A stretch of 64,000 nt of DNA from Acidobacteriota bacterium (GTDB taxonomy: Bacteria; Acidobacteriota; Terriglobia; Terriglobales; Acidobacteriaceae): the NCBI GenBank assembly GCA_018268895.1, contig JAFDVP010000001.1, positions 248,001 through 312,000 of the forward strand. Reading direction: 5' to 3'. A program made the position numbers and the translations under genes. Positions 50,988 to 59,740 of the stretch are shown here, piece by piece (position 1 is the first letter of the stretch; the number at the start of each line of letters is the position of its first letter). Under the pieces are notes generated by a model. That model was given only the letters and a program-made list of their open reading frames with translations, did not search any database and was not told the origin of the DNA.

Positions 50988-52139
50988 ATGGAGATTCGGA
51001 CCACCCTGGCAGTAGCATCGTTGTTGTTGAGCGCCGTCGTCGCGGGCGCGCAGATTCCCTCGTGGATGCCCGACCCGACCCAGCAGCAGACCTACACAAT
51101 GCATCGCTCCTCGAGCCGCGAGTCCACCGGAGCCAACGCCGACTACCGCACGCTGACGCCCGGCCAGACGCTGCCCATCCTCGATGTCGACGGCCCCGGC
51201 TTGATCTCGCACATGTGGTTCACCATCAACGCTCCCGAGCCGTACCACCTCAAACGCATCGTCATGCGCATCTACTGGGACGGCGAGCAGTCTCCGAGCG
51301 TTGAAGCCCCCATCGGCGACTTCTTCGGCCTCGGCAACGGCGCGTACTTCGGCTGGCAGTCTGCGGTACTCAGCGCGGGGAACGACAGATCGCTCAACTG
51401 CTGGTTCCCCATGCCCTATGCGAAACACGCCCGCGTTACCATCACCAACGAAGGCAAGATGCCGGTCAACAGTCTCTACTGGAACATCGACTATCGCCAG
51501 GACACAAAGCCCCTGCCTGCGGGAACGCTCTACTTCCACGCCGACTACCGCCAGGCCTACCCCAACCACGGCTGGGCAAAGAACTTTTACTCCAACGGCG
51601 ACCCCGAGGTGAACTACCGCCGCAACCTCGACGGCAAGGACAACTACGTCTGGTTCGAGGCCCAGGGCCACGGTCAGTTCGTCGGCGTCACCATGTCGGT
51701 CTTCCAGAACCAGGACGGATGGTGGGGCGAGGGCAACGACATGTTCTTCATCGACGGAGACACCGCGCCCACGACCGTCGGCACCGGCTCTGAGGACTAC
51801 TTCCTCGGCGCGTGGGACTTCGGCGGTTCGGCCCAGTTCGCGCTGCACGGCTCGCCCGTCGTGGGGCAGGAGCTCGCCGGCTCGCGCTCCAGCGTCTACC
51901 GCTTCCACCTCGATTCGCCCATTCCCTTCAAGAAGTCCATGCGCGCCACCATCGAGCACGGTCACGCCAACTCGCGCTCCGACAACTATTCGTCCGTCGC
52001 CTACTGGTACCAGGTCGAGCCCCATCAGCCCTTCCCGGCGCTGCCCGAGATGAGCGACCGCATCCCTACACTCCAGTTCGTCGGCGGCCCCGGCAACTCC
52101 AAAGAACCCTACGTCCCCGGCGCCCCGCAGCCGCGTTAA
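50988..52139 (+). CDS. Exported DUF2961 (GH172-type) protein
   Basis: 383 residues. A signal peptide (TLAVASLLLSAVVAGAQ) is followed by a DUF2961 double jelly-roll, with LDVDGPGLISHMWFTI, IYWDGEQSPSVEAPIGDFFG, NEGKMPVNSLYWNIDY and TVGTGSEDYFLGAWDFGG. DUF2961 defines glycoside hydrolase family 172, whose characterised members act on difructose dianhydride I or D-arabinofuranosides; the Glu in GTGSEDYF is likely catalytic. It lies among housekeeping genes and has no operator copy, so is not part of the 2-37 kb regulon. The ribosome site GGAAGAGGAGCGGCAA precedes the ATG. Confidence 0.87.
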   Translation: MEIRTTLAVASLLLSAVVAGAQIPSWMPDPTQQQTYTMHRSSSRESTGANADYRTLTPGQTLPILDVDGPGLISHMWFTINAPEPYHLKRIVMRIYWDGEQSPSVEAPIGDFFGLGNGAYFGWQSAVLSAGNDRSLNCWFPMPYAKHARVTITNEGKMPVNSLYWNIDYRQDTKPLPAGTLYFHADYRQAYPNHGWAKNFYSNGDPEVNYRRNLDGKDNYVWFEAQGHGQFVGVTMSVFQNQDGWWGEGNDMFFIDGDTAPTTVGTGSEDYFLGAWDFGGSAQFALHGSPVVGQELAGSRSSVYRFHLDSPIPFKKSMRATIEHGHANSRSDNYSSVAYWYQVEPHQPFPALPEMSDRIPTLQFVGGPGNSKEPYVPGAPQPR

Positions 52140-52161
52140 GGCCCACCGGGGCGATCACCCC

Positions 52162-52199
52162 GTCATTCTGAGCCGTAGGCGAAGAATCCCTGTATTTTC
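52162..52199 (+). repeat. Dispersed intergenic repeat, copy 2
   Basis: GTCATTCTGAGCCGTAGG then GAAGAATCCCTGTATTTTC. A shorter middle than copies 1 and 3. It lies between the DUF2961 gene and aroC. Confidence 0.7.
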
Positions 52200-52295
52200 T
52201 CGAAGCCGCACCGATCTTCGATCTCGGGAAGCGCTTCATCAAGGCAAAGCCATCATAGATGTGACCCGCGCTCAGGCATTAGAATTGAAAGAGAC

Positions 52296-53471
52296 ATGTT
52301 ACGTTTTTCAACTGCAGGTGAGAGCCACGGCGAGAGCCTCGTCGCCCTGGTCAGCGGTCTTCCGGCCGGAGTTCCGGTCGATCAGGAGTTCATCAGCCGC
52401 GAGCTCTGGCGCCGCCAGAAGGGCTACGGCCGCGGCGGACGCATGCGCATCGAGCGCGACGCCGCGCACATCCTCTCCGGCGTGCGCCACGGCAAGACCA
52501 TCGGCTCGCCCATTGCGATGACCATCGCCAACAACGACTGGAAGAACTGGACCGAGATCCTTCCCGTCGAAGAGGGCGACCCGGCCAAGCACAAGGCGGT
52601 CGCCTCGCCGCGCCCCGGCCACGCCGACCTTGCCGGGGCCCTGAAGTACAACTTCTCTGACGCGCGTTATGTGCTCGAAAGAGCCAGCGCCCGCGAGTCT
52701 GCGGCTCGCGTCGCCTCGGGTGCACTCGCGAAGTTGCTTCTCCGCGCCCTCGGCATCGAAGTTCTCTCGCACGTCATCCGCGTCGGCAAGGCCGAGCTCT
52801 CCCGTCCCGCGAAGTGGAATGAGATCGTCACCCTCGCGCAGAAGGACGAGGTCCTCCTCAACTGCGTCAACCCCGAGGACGAAGCCCGTATGAAGGCCGA
52901 GGTCGACGCCGTCCTGCGCACCGGCGACACCGTCGGCGGCGTCTTCGAGGTCGTCGTTCACGGCCTGCCTCCCGGCATCGGCACACACGTCAACTGGGAC
53001 GAGCGCCTCGACGGCCTCCTCGCCCAGGCCGTCATGAGCCTCCAGGCGGTCAAGGCAGTCGAGATCGGCCGCGGAGTCACAGCCGCCGAATCCTTCGGCT
53101 CCACGGTTCACGATGCGATCGGCTACGAGGCGAGCGATGAGGCCTTCACGAAGTTCTCGCGCGAGCACAACAACGCCGGCGGCCTCGAGGGCGGCATCTC
53201 CAACGGTGAAGACGTTGTCGTTCGCGGCTACCTGAAGCCCATCTCGACCCTGCGCCGCCCGCTTGGCTCCGTCAGCTTCGAGACGCGCGAGCCGGTGAAG
53301 GCCGCCTACGAGCGCTCCGACGTCTGCGTGGTGCCCGCCGCAGGCGTTGCCGCAGAGGCGATGGTCGCGCTCTGCGTCGCACGTCTCGTGATCGAAAAGT
53401 TCGGCGGCGACTCGCTCACCGAACTCGAGCGCAACTACAAGGGCTATCTCGAACAGATAAGAGCATTCTGA
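52296..53471 (+). CDS. aroC: Chorismate synthase
   Basis: 391 residues, standard length. It starts MLRFSTAGESHGESLVALV, with the GESHG signature and catalytic His, and continues RRQKGYGRGGRM and SPRPGHADLAG, later RASARESAARVASG and GLEGGISNGEDV. It converts 5-enolpyruvylshikimate 3-phosphate to chorismate with reduced FMN. The def gene starts one base after its stop, so the two are co-transcribed. aroB lies 6 kb downstream on the other strand. Confidence 0.97.
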   Translation: MLRFSTAGESHGESLVALVSGLPAGVPVDQEFISRELWRRQKGYGRGGRMRIERDAAHILSGVRHGKTIGSPIAMTIANNDWKNWTEILPVEEGDPAKHKAVASPRPGHADLAGALKYNFSDARYVLERASARESAARVASGALAKLLLRALGIEVLSHVIRVGKAELSRPAKWNEIVTLAQKDEVLLNCVNPEDEARMKAEVDAVLRTGDTVGGVFEVVVHGLPPGIGTHVNWDERLDGLLAQAVMSLQAVKAVEIGRGVTAAESFGSTVHDAIGYEASDEAFTKFSREHNNAGGLEGGISNGEDVVVRGYLKPISTLRRPLGSVSFETREPVKAAYERSDVCVVPAAGVAAEAMVALCVARLVIEKFGGDSLTELERNYKGYLEQIRAF

Positions 53472-53472
53472 C

Positions 53473-53997
53473 GTGGCAAAGAAGATAAAGATTCATGAGA
53501 TCGTGAAGTACCCCGACCCCGTGCTGGCAAAGCGCGGCGATCCGGTCACCGTCTTCGACGACAAGCTGAAGACGCTGGTCGAAGAGATGTTCGAGTCGAT
53601 GTACGCGGCGCAGGGAATCGGCCTCGCCGCGCCGCAGATCGGCCTGTCGCAGCGCCTCACCGTCATCGACGTCAGCTTCAAGAAGAACCCCGAAGAGAAG
53701 ATCGTCCTCATCAACCCGGAGGTCATCCACCGCGAAGGCGAGCAGTACGAAGAAGAGGGCTGCCTCTCGCTCCCCGACATTCGCGACAAGGTCAAACGCG
53801 CGGCCAGGGTCAGGGTCCGCGCGCAAAACGCCGACGGCGAGTGGTTCGAGATCGAAGGCGAAGAACTCCTCTCCCGCGCCTTTCAGCACGAGATCGACCA
53901 CCTCGACGGAGTCCTTTTCATCGACCGCCTCAGCCGCCTCAAAAAAGACCTCACCATCCGCAAGATCAAAAAGCTGATCAAAAACGGTGAGTGGTAG
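53473..53997 (+). CDS. def: Peptide deformylase
   Basis: 174 residues starting at GTG 53473. All three motifs are present: GIGLAAPQIG, EEGCLSLPDI with the metal-binding Cys, and QHEIDHLDGVLF with the two His and the catalytic Glu. It removes the formyl group from nascent proteins. A Lys-rich C-terminal helix (KKDLTIRKIKKLIKN) may contact the ribosome. It follows aroC by one base and precedes fmt, whose product it functionally opposes. Confidence 0.97.
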   Translation: MAKKIKIHEIVKYPDPVLAKRGDPVTVFDDKLKTLVEEMFESMYAAQGIGLAAPQIGLSQRLTVIDVSFKKNPEEKIVLINPEVIHREGEQYEEEGCLSLPDIRDKVKRAARVRVRAQNADGEWFEIEGEELLSRAFQHEIDHLDGVLFIDRLSRLKKDLTIRKIKKLIKNGEW

Positions 53998-54015
53998 ACC
54001 CAAAACTCTTCCGGC

Positions 54016-54062
54016 GTCATTCCGGCCCTGAACGAAGCCGAAGAGGAAGAATCCCCGTATTT
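54016..54062 (+). repeat. Dispersed intergenic repeat, copy 3
   Basis: GTCATTC start, GAACGAAGCCGAAGAG-like middle and GAAGAATCCCCGTATTT end, 19 bases after def. Confidence 0.7.
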
Positions 54063-54090
54063 CACCAGTAGCGCCACAAATGTTCGGGTG

Positions 54091-54202
54091 TCCCATCCAT
54101 GCCGCAGGCATGGGTGGGAATGAACCCCTGCACATAGCCGGGTGCCCATCTTCGCGACGGCCTTATCGTCGCAAAGGTGGGCGTTCGCGCGGAGGCGCGA
54201 AC
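54091..54202. repeat. Three consecutive hairpins between def and fmt
   Basis: Hairpin A: a 13-bp stem (one wobble) 54091-54103 with 54107-54119 and a 3-base loop. Hairpin B: a 16-bp stem (two mismatches) 54144-54159 with 54167-54182. Hairpin C: perfect 8-bp stem GTTCGCGC/GCGCGAAC with loop GGAG at 54183-54202. No T run follows, so these resemble palindromic intergenic repeats more than a terminator. Confidence 0.65.
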
Positions 54203-54235
54203 CCTCTTCCGGCAGACCGGCTACCATAAAGATGA

Positions 54236-55171
54236 ATGAAACTTGTCTTCTGCGGAACTCCGCAATTCGCCGTCCCTACCCTCGATGCCGTCATCGCCGC
54301 CGGCCATCAGGTTGCGCTCGTGCTCACCCAGCCCGACCGCCCCGCCGGCCGTGATCAGAAGCTGCAAGCTCCTCCCGTGAAGCAGACCGCACTGGCGCAC
54401 GCCATTCCAGTCATGCAGCCGGAGAAGATTAAGAACAACGCCGAGCTTCGCGCCGAGCTTGAGTCCATCGCGCCCGACGCCATCCTCGTCGTTGCCTACG
54501 GCCGCATCATCCCGCAGTGGATGCTCGACCTGCCGCGCCACGGCAACATCAACCTGCACGGCTCCCTTCTGCCGAAGTATCGCGGGGCCGCGCCCATCCA
54601 ATGGGCGGTCGCCAATGGGGAGGCCATCACCGGCGTCACCACCATGCGCCTCGACGCCGGTCTCGACACCGGCCCCATGCTGCTCGCGCAAGTCGTTCCC
54701 GTTGGCGAAGAGGAGACCGCCGCCGACGTCTACGAGAACCTCGCCGAGGTTGGCGCGCCGCTGATGATCGAGACCCTTCGCCGCCTCGAAGCGGGCGAAC
54801 TCTTCCCCGAGTCGCAGGACCACACCCTCGCCACCCACGCGCCCATCCTCACCCGCGACGACGGGCGTATCGACTTCGATCGCACCGCGCGCGAGATCCA
54901 CAACCGCTGGCGTGGATTCCAGCCCTGGCCCGGAGCCTTCACCTCGCTGCGCGGCAAGAAGCTGATCGTCCACCGCCTGCATCCCGTCGAGCACCACGCG
55001 CCTCTCGCATCCGGCACAATCCATCTTCACGAAGGCCGCCTGCTCGTCGGTTGCGGCTCATCGAGCGTCATCGAACTCGACGAAGTGCAGCTTGAAGGCA
55101 AGCGCCGCATGTCGGTGGCGGAGTTGCTGCGCGGCTTCCAGATCAACTCCGGCGAGCGCCTAGGAGGCTAG
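54236..55171 (+). CDS. fmt: Methionyl-tRNA formyltransferase
   Basis: 311 residues. It starts MKLVFCGTPQFAVPTLDAV and has the formyl-folate motif HGSLLPKYRGAAPIQWA with the catalytic Asn/His region (NINLHGS), then GVTTMRLDAGLDTGPML with the catalytic Asp. A C-terminal OB-like domain binds tRNA. It formylates initiator Met-tRNA. rsmB starts 6 bases after its stop, a conserved fmt-rsmB pairing. Confidence 0.97.
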   Translation: MKLVFCGTPQFAVPTLDAVIAAGHQVALVLTQPDRPAGRDQKLQAPPVKQTALAHAIPVMQPEKIKNNAELRAELESIAPDAILVVAYGRIIPQWMLDLPRHGNINLHGSLLPKYRGAAPIQWAVANGEAITGVTTMRLDAGLDTGPMLLAQVVPVGEEETAADVYENLAEVGAPLMIETLRRLEAGELFPESQDHTLATHAPILTRDDGRIDFDRTAREIHNRWRGFQPWPGAFTSLRGKKLIVHRLHPVEHHAPLASGTIHLHEGRLLVGCGSSSVIELDEVQLEGKRRMSVAELLRGFQINSGERLGG

Positions 55172-55177
55172 ACGATC

Positions 55178-56449
55178 TTGCCCAAGCCTGCTCACAAACC
55201 TGCTTCCACGGCAAAGCCAATCTCTCCCGCGCGCGTTGCCGCGTTCGAGATACTCACTCTCATCGCGGCCAACAAAGGCAACAGCGACGACCTGCTGCAC
55301 TCAGCACATACCGCAAAGCTCTCCGCCGAAGACCGCAACCTCGCCACGACACTGGTGATGGGTGCGTTGCGCTGGCAGATCTCACTTGACGCCCGCATCC
55401 AGCCGCTTTTGCAGCGCCCCGACCAGCGCCTCGCCGAACCCGTCGCCATCGCGCTGCGTCTCGGCGCCTTCCAGCTTCTTCACCTCGACCGCATCCCCGC
55501 GCACGCTGCCCTCAACGAGAGCGTTGAGCTCACCCGCGCCAGCGGCAACCCCCACGCTGCCGGGATGGCCAACGCCATCCTTCGTAAGCTCTCTTCCGCG
55601 AAGCCACAAGGGAAACCGCTTCACGAATCGACGGCAGCCTTCGCGCAGCGCCTTGCTCATCCGCAGTGGCTCGTCGAGCGCTGGGTCGCGCACTACGGAC
55701 GTTCCGTCGCAATCAAACTATGCGAAGCAGGCCAGGCCGAACCCGCCGCGCCGCCGCTCTTTACCGCAGAGTCTGCCGCATTGCCTCATATCGACGACGG
55801 CTCGCGCCTCGTCGCCGAGCTTGCCGTCGCTTCCTCTCCGCGCGCCGTCCGCGTTTGGGACGCCTGCGCCGCGCCCGGCGGCAAGACGCTCGTCCTCGCC
55901 CTCCGCCTCACCAACGCGCAGATTCTGGCAACCGACGTCAGTCCGCGTCGTCTCGCGGCCATGCAAGCGCGCTTCGAGCAGTCAGCCGCGAACATCCGTA
56001 CCGAGCAGGCAGACGCCACGCAGCCTCCACCTGACCTCAACAATTTCGACCTCATCCTCTGCGACGTGCCCTGCACCGGAACCGGAACCCTTGCGCGCAA
56101 TCCCGAGATCCGCCATCGCCTCACCCCCGCCGAGATCGCGCGCCAGGCCACTCGCCAGCAGAAGATCCTCCGCGCCGCACTCTCGCGTCTCGCCCCCGGA
56201 GGCCGCCTGCTCTACTCCACCTGCTCGCTTGAGCCTGAGGAGTGCGAACAGGTTGTCGAAGCCGTCGCCCCAAAGCACAAAGACATCCGCACGCTTCCTC
56301 TCGCGCCGCTCCTGAACGGACTCTACACCTCGGGCTTACTTACGCAGGCGCTGCCAAATGCAATCCGCGGCAACTATCTCCGCACACTGCCCGGCACACA
56401 TCCCGGCGACGGATTCTTCGCCGCATTATTCGAACGACAGCGGAACTAA
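55178..56449 (+). CDS. rsmB: 16S rRNA (cytosine-967 C5) methyltransferase
   Basis: 423 residues from TTG 55178; TAGGAGGC lies about 9 bases upstream and no ATG fits. An N-terminal NusB-like RNA-binding domain (about 15-150) is followed by a SAM-binding Rossmann domain with CAAPGGKT, the catalytic Cys pair in DVPCTGTGTLARNP and YSTCSLEPEE. It methylates C967 of 16S rRNA. It is co-transcribed with fmt. Confidence 0.95.
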   Translation: MPKPAHKPASTAKPISPARVAAFEILTLIAANKGNSDDLLHSAHTAKLSAEDRNLATTLVMGALRWQISLDARIQPLLQRPDQRLAEPVAIALRLGAFQLLHLDRIPAHAALNESVELTRASGNPHAAGMANAILRKLSSAKPQGKPLHESTAAFAQRLAHPQWLVERWVAHYGRSVAIKLCEAGQAEPAAPPLFTAESAALPHIDDGSRLVAELAVASSPRAVRVWDACAAPGGKTLVLALRLTNAQILATDVSPRRLAAMQARFEQSAANIRTEQADATQPPPDLNNFDLILCDVPCTGTGTLARNPEIRHRLTPAEIARQATRQQKILRAALSRLAPGGRLLYSTCSLEPEECEQVVEAVAPKHKDIRTLPLAPLLNGLYTSGLLTQALPNAIRGNYLRTLPGTHPGDGFFAALFERQRN

Positions 56450-56469
56450 CGGCACAGCGTCACAATCAT

Positions 56470-56512
56470 GCCATCCTGAGTGAAGCGTAGCGAAGTCGAA
56501 GGACCTGTATTT
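56470..56512 (+). repeat. Dispersed intergenic repeat, copy 4
   Basis: A divergent copy: GCCATCCTGAGTGAAGCG, then GCGAAGTCGAAGG and CCTGTATTTC. It lies between rsmB and the convergent PASTA gene. Confidence 0.55.
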
Positions 56513-56547
56513 CTGCGCGCGTCTCACAGGTGCATTCTGGGAGAAAC

Positions 56548-57375
56548 TCAGTGCATCACGGAGAGCCGCACCTGGTCGCCGCGAAATACTTTGTGCCCCG
56601 CCAGCGGACTCTGCGCGGCCACAATGCCCGGGGTCAGTGGAGCCAATACGGCGGGCTTTGCGATTGAAGCAGGATTTGCTGCGGAAGCCGCGGCGGGCGC
56701 GGGCGATGCGGGCGTCGCTGCCGGAGTTACATCTTCCGCGCTCACAATCTTCAGGCCAGCCGCACCTGTGCGAGCAAACGCTCCAGCCACCGGCAAACCA
56801 ACCAGCGACGGCATCACAAACGCCTCAGCCCCCGCGTCCTCCGGCTGGCTCAGCAACACGCTCACGCGCGGCCGGTCGATCCCCTGCGCATTCGGCGGAG
56901 GAGTCTGCGCAACCACAACGCCCGCCGGTCCCGGTGCCGCGATATGACCCACCGTGCCAAGCTCCAGCCCCAGTCGGCGCAGGTTGATCGCGACCGAGCG
57001 TTCGCCCTGTCCCGTCAGGTCGGGAATCGAAACCTGTTGCGCACCCAGGCTCTCCGTTATCCTCACAGGCCACTGCCTGCGAACCGTCGTGCCCGGAGCA
57101 GGGAACTGCGCCAGCACCTGTCCCGACGGCGTGTTGGGAGAGTAGAACTTGTTTTCGAGTTGCAACCGCAGACCCATCGAGCTTGCCTTGCGGCTGGCCT
57201 CCGAGATCGTCATGCGCGACAGATCGGGTACCTTCACCTCGCGCCCATGGATGGCCAGACGCATCGCAAGAAAAGCCGAGATCATCGCGACAGCGACCAT
57301 CGCCATCGCTCCGAGCACCAGGTTGAAGAAGCGCCGCATCGCTCGCCACTTCACAATCCGTATACGTACCATCAT
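56548..57375 (-). CDS. Membrane-anchored PASTA-domain protein
   Basis: 275 residues. One transmembrane segment (about 18-38: LVLGAMAMVAVAMISAFLAM) is followed by three PASTA-type repeats: VKVPDLSRMTISEASRKASS, VSIPDLTGQGERSVAINLRR and FVMPSLVGLPVAGAFARTG. Between repeats 3 and the C-terminal end an Ala/Pro-rich linker is seen. PASTA domains bind peptidoglycan fragments or act as spacers; no kinase domain is attached here. The start overlaps the CDF transporter stop by four bases, so it is translated from the same message. Confidence 0.85.
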   Translation of the reverse strand: MMVRIRIVKWRAMRRFFNLVLGAMAMVAVAMISAFLAMRLAIHGREVKVPDLSRMTISEASRKASSMGLRLQLENKFYSPNTPSGQVLAQFPAPGTTVRRQWPVRITESLGAQQVSIPDLTGQGERSVAINLRRLGLELGTVGHIAAPGPAGVVVAQTPPPNAQGIDRPRVSVLLSQPEDAGAEAFVMPSLVGLPVAGAFARTGAAGLKIVSAEDVTPAATPASPAPAAASAANPASIAKPAVLAPLTPGIVAAQSPLAGHKVFRGDQVRLSVMH

Positions 57376-58817
57376 CGCCTGTTGTCCGTCTCCGGCTCCG
57401 GATGGATCAGCAGGCGATCCACCTCCGGTGCTTCCAGCTTAAACGCTCCTTCGAGCGCCGTGATGACTTCGTGCACCTTCGCCATCGGCAGGTCGTCACG
57501 CATGGTGCAGTGGCAGCTTACCTTCAGGTGCGATCCAATGCGGGTTACCATCACATCGTGAGTATCGAGTATCTCCGGAAACGCCTCCGCAACCTTTCTC
57601 AGGCGAATCTCCAACTGACGGTCCTGTTCCTGCGACTCCGGCTCTTCGATCGTTCCCGGTTCGCTCTCGATATGCGTAAGAATCGACGCCACCTGCGGCA
57701 CCTCGCGCTGAATCTCTCCCTCCAATCGCGTCGCCATCTCGTGCGCCTGCTTCAGGGGCATCGTCTCTTTCACCTCAAGATGCTGCTCCACATGCAGCCC
57801 CCCGCCAAACTGCTGCACGGTCACATCGTGAAGCGTCAGGTTCAGCCTTTGCGCTACCGCACGAATCTTGTCATGAATACTCTCGGTCATCGGAGCCATC
57901 GGCACCGAATGAATCACTACGTCAGCGCCGGGAAGGTGGCGCTTCACAATCGCCGTCGCCTCCGATGAGATCTGTTCTGTCCGTTGAAACGTCAGGTTGC
58001 GAGCCAGCCCAAGCGTCAGGTCGGCGAAGTAACTCGAACCCGATCGACGCGTACGCAGGCGGTTGACCGCAACAACTCCGTCGATCGTCGCCAGCTCGCG
58101 CATCAGCTCAATCCGTGTCGCCTCGCGTGTCTCCGCTGGCGAGGCGTCGAGCAGAGCGTCGATCGTCTTTCGACCCAGCCCCCACACCACCCTCAGGATG
58201 ATCGCCGATACGACCAGTGCGGCAATAGGGTCGGCCAGCTCAAGTCCCTGGATACTCCAACGCTTGCCCGCATATGAGGCAGCCAGCCCCATAAACACCG
58301 CCAGCGACGACCATATGTCCGTGCTGAAGTGGATCGCATCGGCCTCCAGCGCAAGGCTGGCATGTTCCGCGGCGATGCGATGCAGCTTTCGCGAGCGCGT
58401 AAAATCGACCGCAATCGAAAGCAGCAGTACCGCAAACGGCCAGACTGAGTATGTGAGCGTCAGTCGTTCGCGGAACGCGATGCGCTCAATCGCTTCCGTG
58501 ACGATCCACACGCACGAGCCCAGCATCAGCACAGCTTCGACAAACGCCGACAGACTCTCCACCTTGCCGTGGCCGTAGTTGTGCGTATCGTCCGCAGGCC
58601 GGTCCGAGACTTGCACGGAGAACAGCGTGATGGCCGCCGCTATCAGGTCGACCGTCGAATGCGCCGCCTCCGACAACATGCCCAGCGACCCCGTCAGGAC
58701 GCCAGTAAGAAATTTGAGAGCCGTAATCCCCAACGCCGCCAGCATGGAAAACAACGCCGCCGAACGCTTTTCTGCATGCGTATGCGATGCACTCTCACTG
58801 GCGGCCGTATAGCTCAT
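57372..58817 (-). CDS. Cation diffusion facilitator transporter with extended C-terminus
   Basis: 481 residues, much longer than the usual about 300. The six-helix transport domain shows metal-site residues in LSEAAHSTVDL, NYGHGKVES and DAIHFSTDIWSS. The cytosolic part contains at least two dimerisation-type domains in a row (about 215-290 and 300-380) and a third related stretch near the end (HDVMVTRIGSHLKVSCHC). It exports divalent metal ions such as zinc, manganese or iron in exchange for protons. The metal cannot be assigned. Coupled to the PASTA gene. Confidence 0.9.
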   Translation of the reverse strand: MSYTAASESASHTHAEKRSAALFSMLAALGITALKFLTGVLTGSLGMLSEAAHSTVDLIAAAITLFSVQVSDRPADDTHNYGHGKVESLSAFVEAVLMLGSCVWIVTEAIERIAFRERLTLTYSVWPFAVLLLSIAVDFTRSRKLHRIAAEHASLALEADAIHFSTDIWSSLAVFMGLAASYAGKRWSIQGLELADPIAALVVSAIILRVVWGLGRKTIDALLDASPAETREATRIELMRELATIDGVVAVNRLRTRRSGSSYFADLTLGLARNLTFQRTEQISSEATAIVKRHLPGADVVIHSVPMAPMTESIHDKIRAVAQRLNLTLHDVTVQQFGGGLHVEQHLEVKETMPLKQAHEMATRLEGEIQREVPQVASILTHIESEPGTIEEPESQEQDRQLEIRLRKVAEAFPEILDTHDVMVTRIGSHLKVSCHCTMRDDLPMAKVHEVITALEGAFKLEAPEVDRLLIHPEPETDNRR

Positions 58818-58912
58818 CGAGCCTCAATCCTACATGGTGGACATGGTCATTGCACCCCGCATTTTGCGTCAAGCACAGATGTAACAAGGGTCTCGCAAAC
58901 CTCTAACATTGT

Positions 58913-58955
58913 GTCATTCCGACCGGAGCGAAGCGCAGTGGAGAATCTGCTTCTC
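58913..58955 (+). repeat. Dispersed intergenic repeat, copy 5
   Basis: GTCATTCCGACCGGAGCGAA then GCGCAGTGGAGAATCTGCTT. A variant end, but the same start and middle. It lies between the CDF gene and ubiE. Confidence 0.6.
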
Positions 58956-58960
58956 TACCG

Positions 58961-59740
58961 CTATGGTTTCGTCGCACGATAAAGCCCGGCCGCACCAAAC
59001 GTATAGTCAGTCCAGGTAGCGTCTTTAAACCCCGCCGCGCGAATCAGCTCCAGCATGCGTGGCGGGCGAGGGAAGCGCTCCACCGAGGCCGGCAGATAGC
59101 GATAAGCGTCAGCATCCCCCGAGATCATGCCGCCAATCTTCGGCAGCACCTTCTTGAAGTATAGGTTGTACATCGCGCCCCGCAGCCCGTCTGGCTGGTT
59201 GCACTCCAGTATTCCGATCTGGCCGCCGGGCCGAAGCACTCGGAACAACTCTGCCAGACCTTCTTCATAATTTGCCAGGTTGCGAAACCCGAAGGCCGAC
59301 ATCACCAGGTCGAGCGAGCCGTCGGCGATCGGCAGATGCAACGCATCGGCTTCGACGGCGACGATATTGTGCGGAGCAAACTTCCCGGCTCCACGCACCA
59401 GCATCTCGTGCGAAAAATCCACCGCCAGTAGTGGAGCCTCGCTTCCAGTCACGGGACGATACTTCATCAACGCCAGCGCCATATCGCCCGTGCCGCAGCA
59501 CAGATCCAGCACGCAAGCCTCAGGGCGCAGAAGCACATCGCGAAAACTCCGTGCCGTGCGCGCCCACCACCAGCGGTCGAGGCCCACCGAAAGCAGATGA
59601 TTCAGCAGGTCGTATTTCGGCGCAATCGAATCGAACATCTGCTGCACGTTCGCAGCGGCGCTCGCCTCGGTCGTCGCTCCCACCGGCCGCGCTCCCGTCG
59701 AGACCTCGTGCTCCCGCTGCTGTTCCTGCGCCACGGCCAT
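58961..59740 (-). CDS. ubiE: Demethylmenaquinone/ubiquinone methyltransferase
   Basis: 259 residues. SAM-binding motif VLDLCCGTGDMALAL, then FDSIAPKYDLLNHLLSVGLD, SAFGFRNL and FRVLRPGGQIGILE, the UbiE/COQ5 signatures. In an acidobacterium the quinone is probably menaquinone, so the enzyme is MenG-like. ATG 59740 overlaps the aroB stop by one base (TGATG); the longer reading to 60040 would be frame-shifted aroB sequence. Coupling with aroB links chorismate supply and quinone synthesis. Confidence 0.93.
   Translation of the reverse strand: MAVAQEQQREHEVSTGARPVGATTEASAAANVQQMFDSIAPKYDLLNHLLSVGLDRWWWARTARSFRDVLLRPEACVLDLCCGTGDMALALMKYRPVTGSEAPLLAVDFSHEMLVRGAGKFAPHNIVAVEADALHLPIADGSLDLVMSAFGFRNLANYEEGLAELFRVLRPGGQIGILECNQPDGLRGAMYNLYFKKVLPKIGGMISGDADAYRYLPASVERFPRPPRMLELIRAAGFKDATWTDYTFGAAGLYRATKP

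Noticed and set aside
50949..52025. Long frame antisense to the DUF2961 gene, and similar long antisense frames in nadB, aroC, fmt and rsmB
   Set aside because: High-GC third positions produce open antisense frames; the sense genes have full family signatures and the antisense products are Arg/Ala-rich without motifs.
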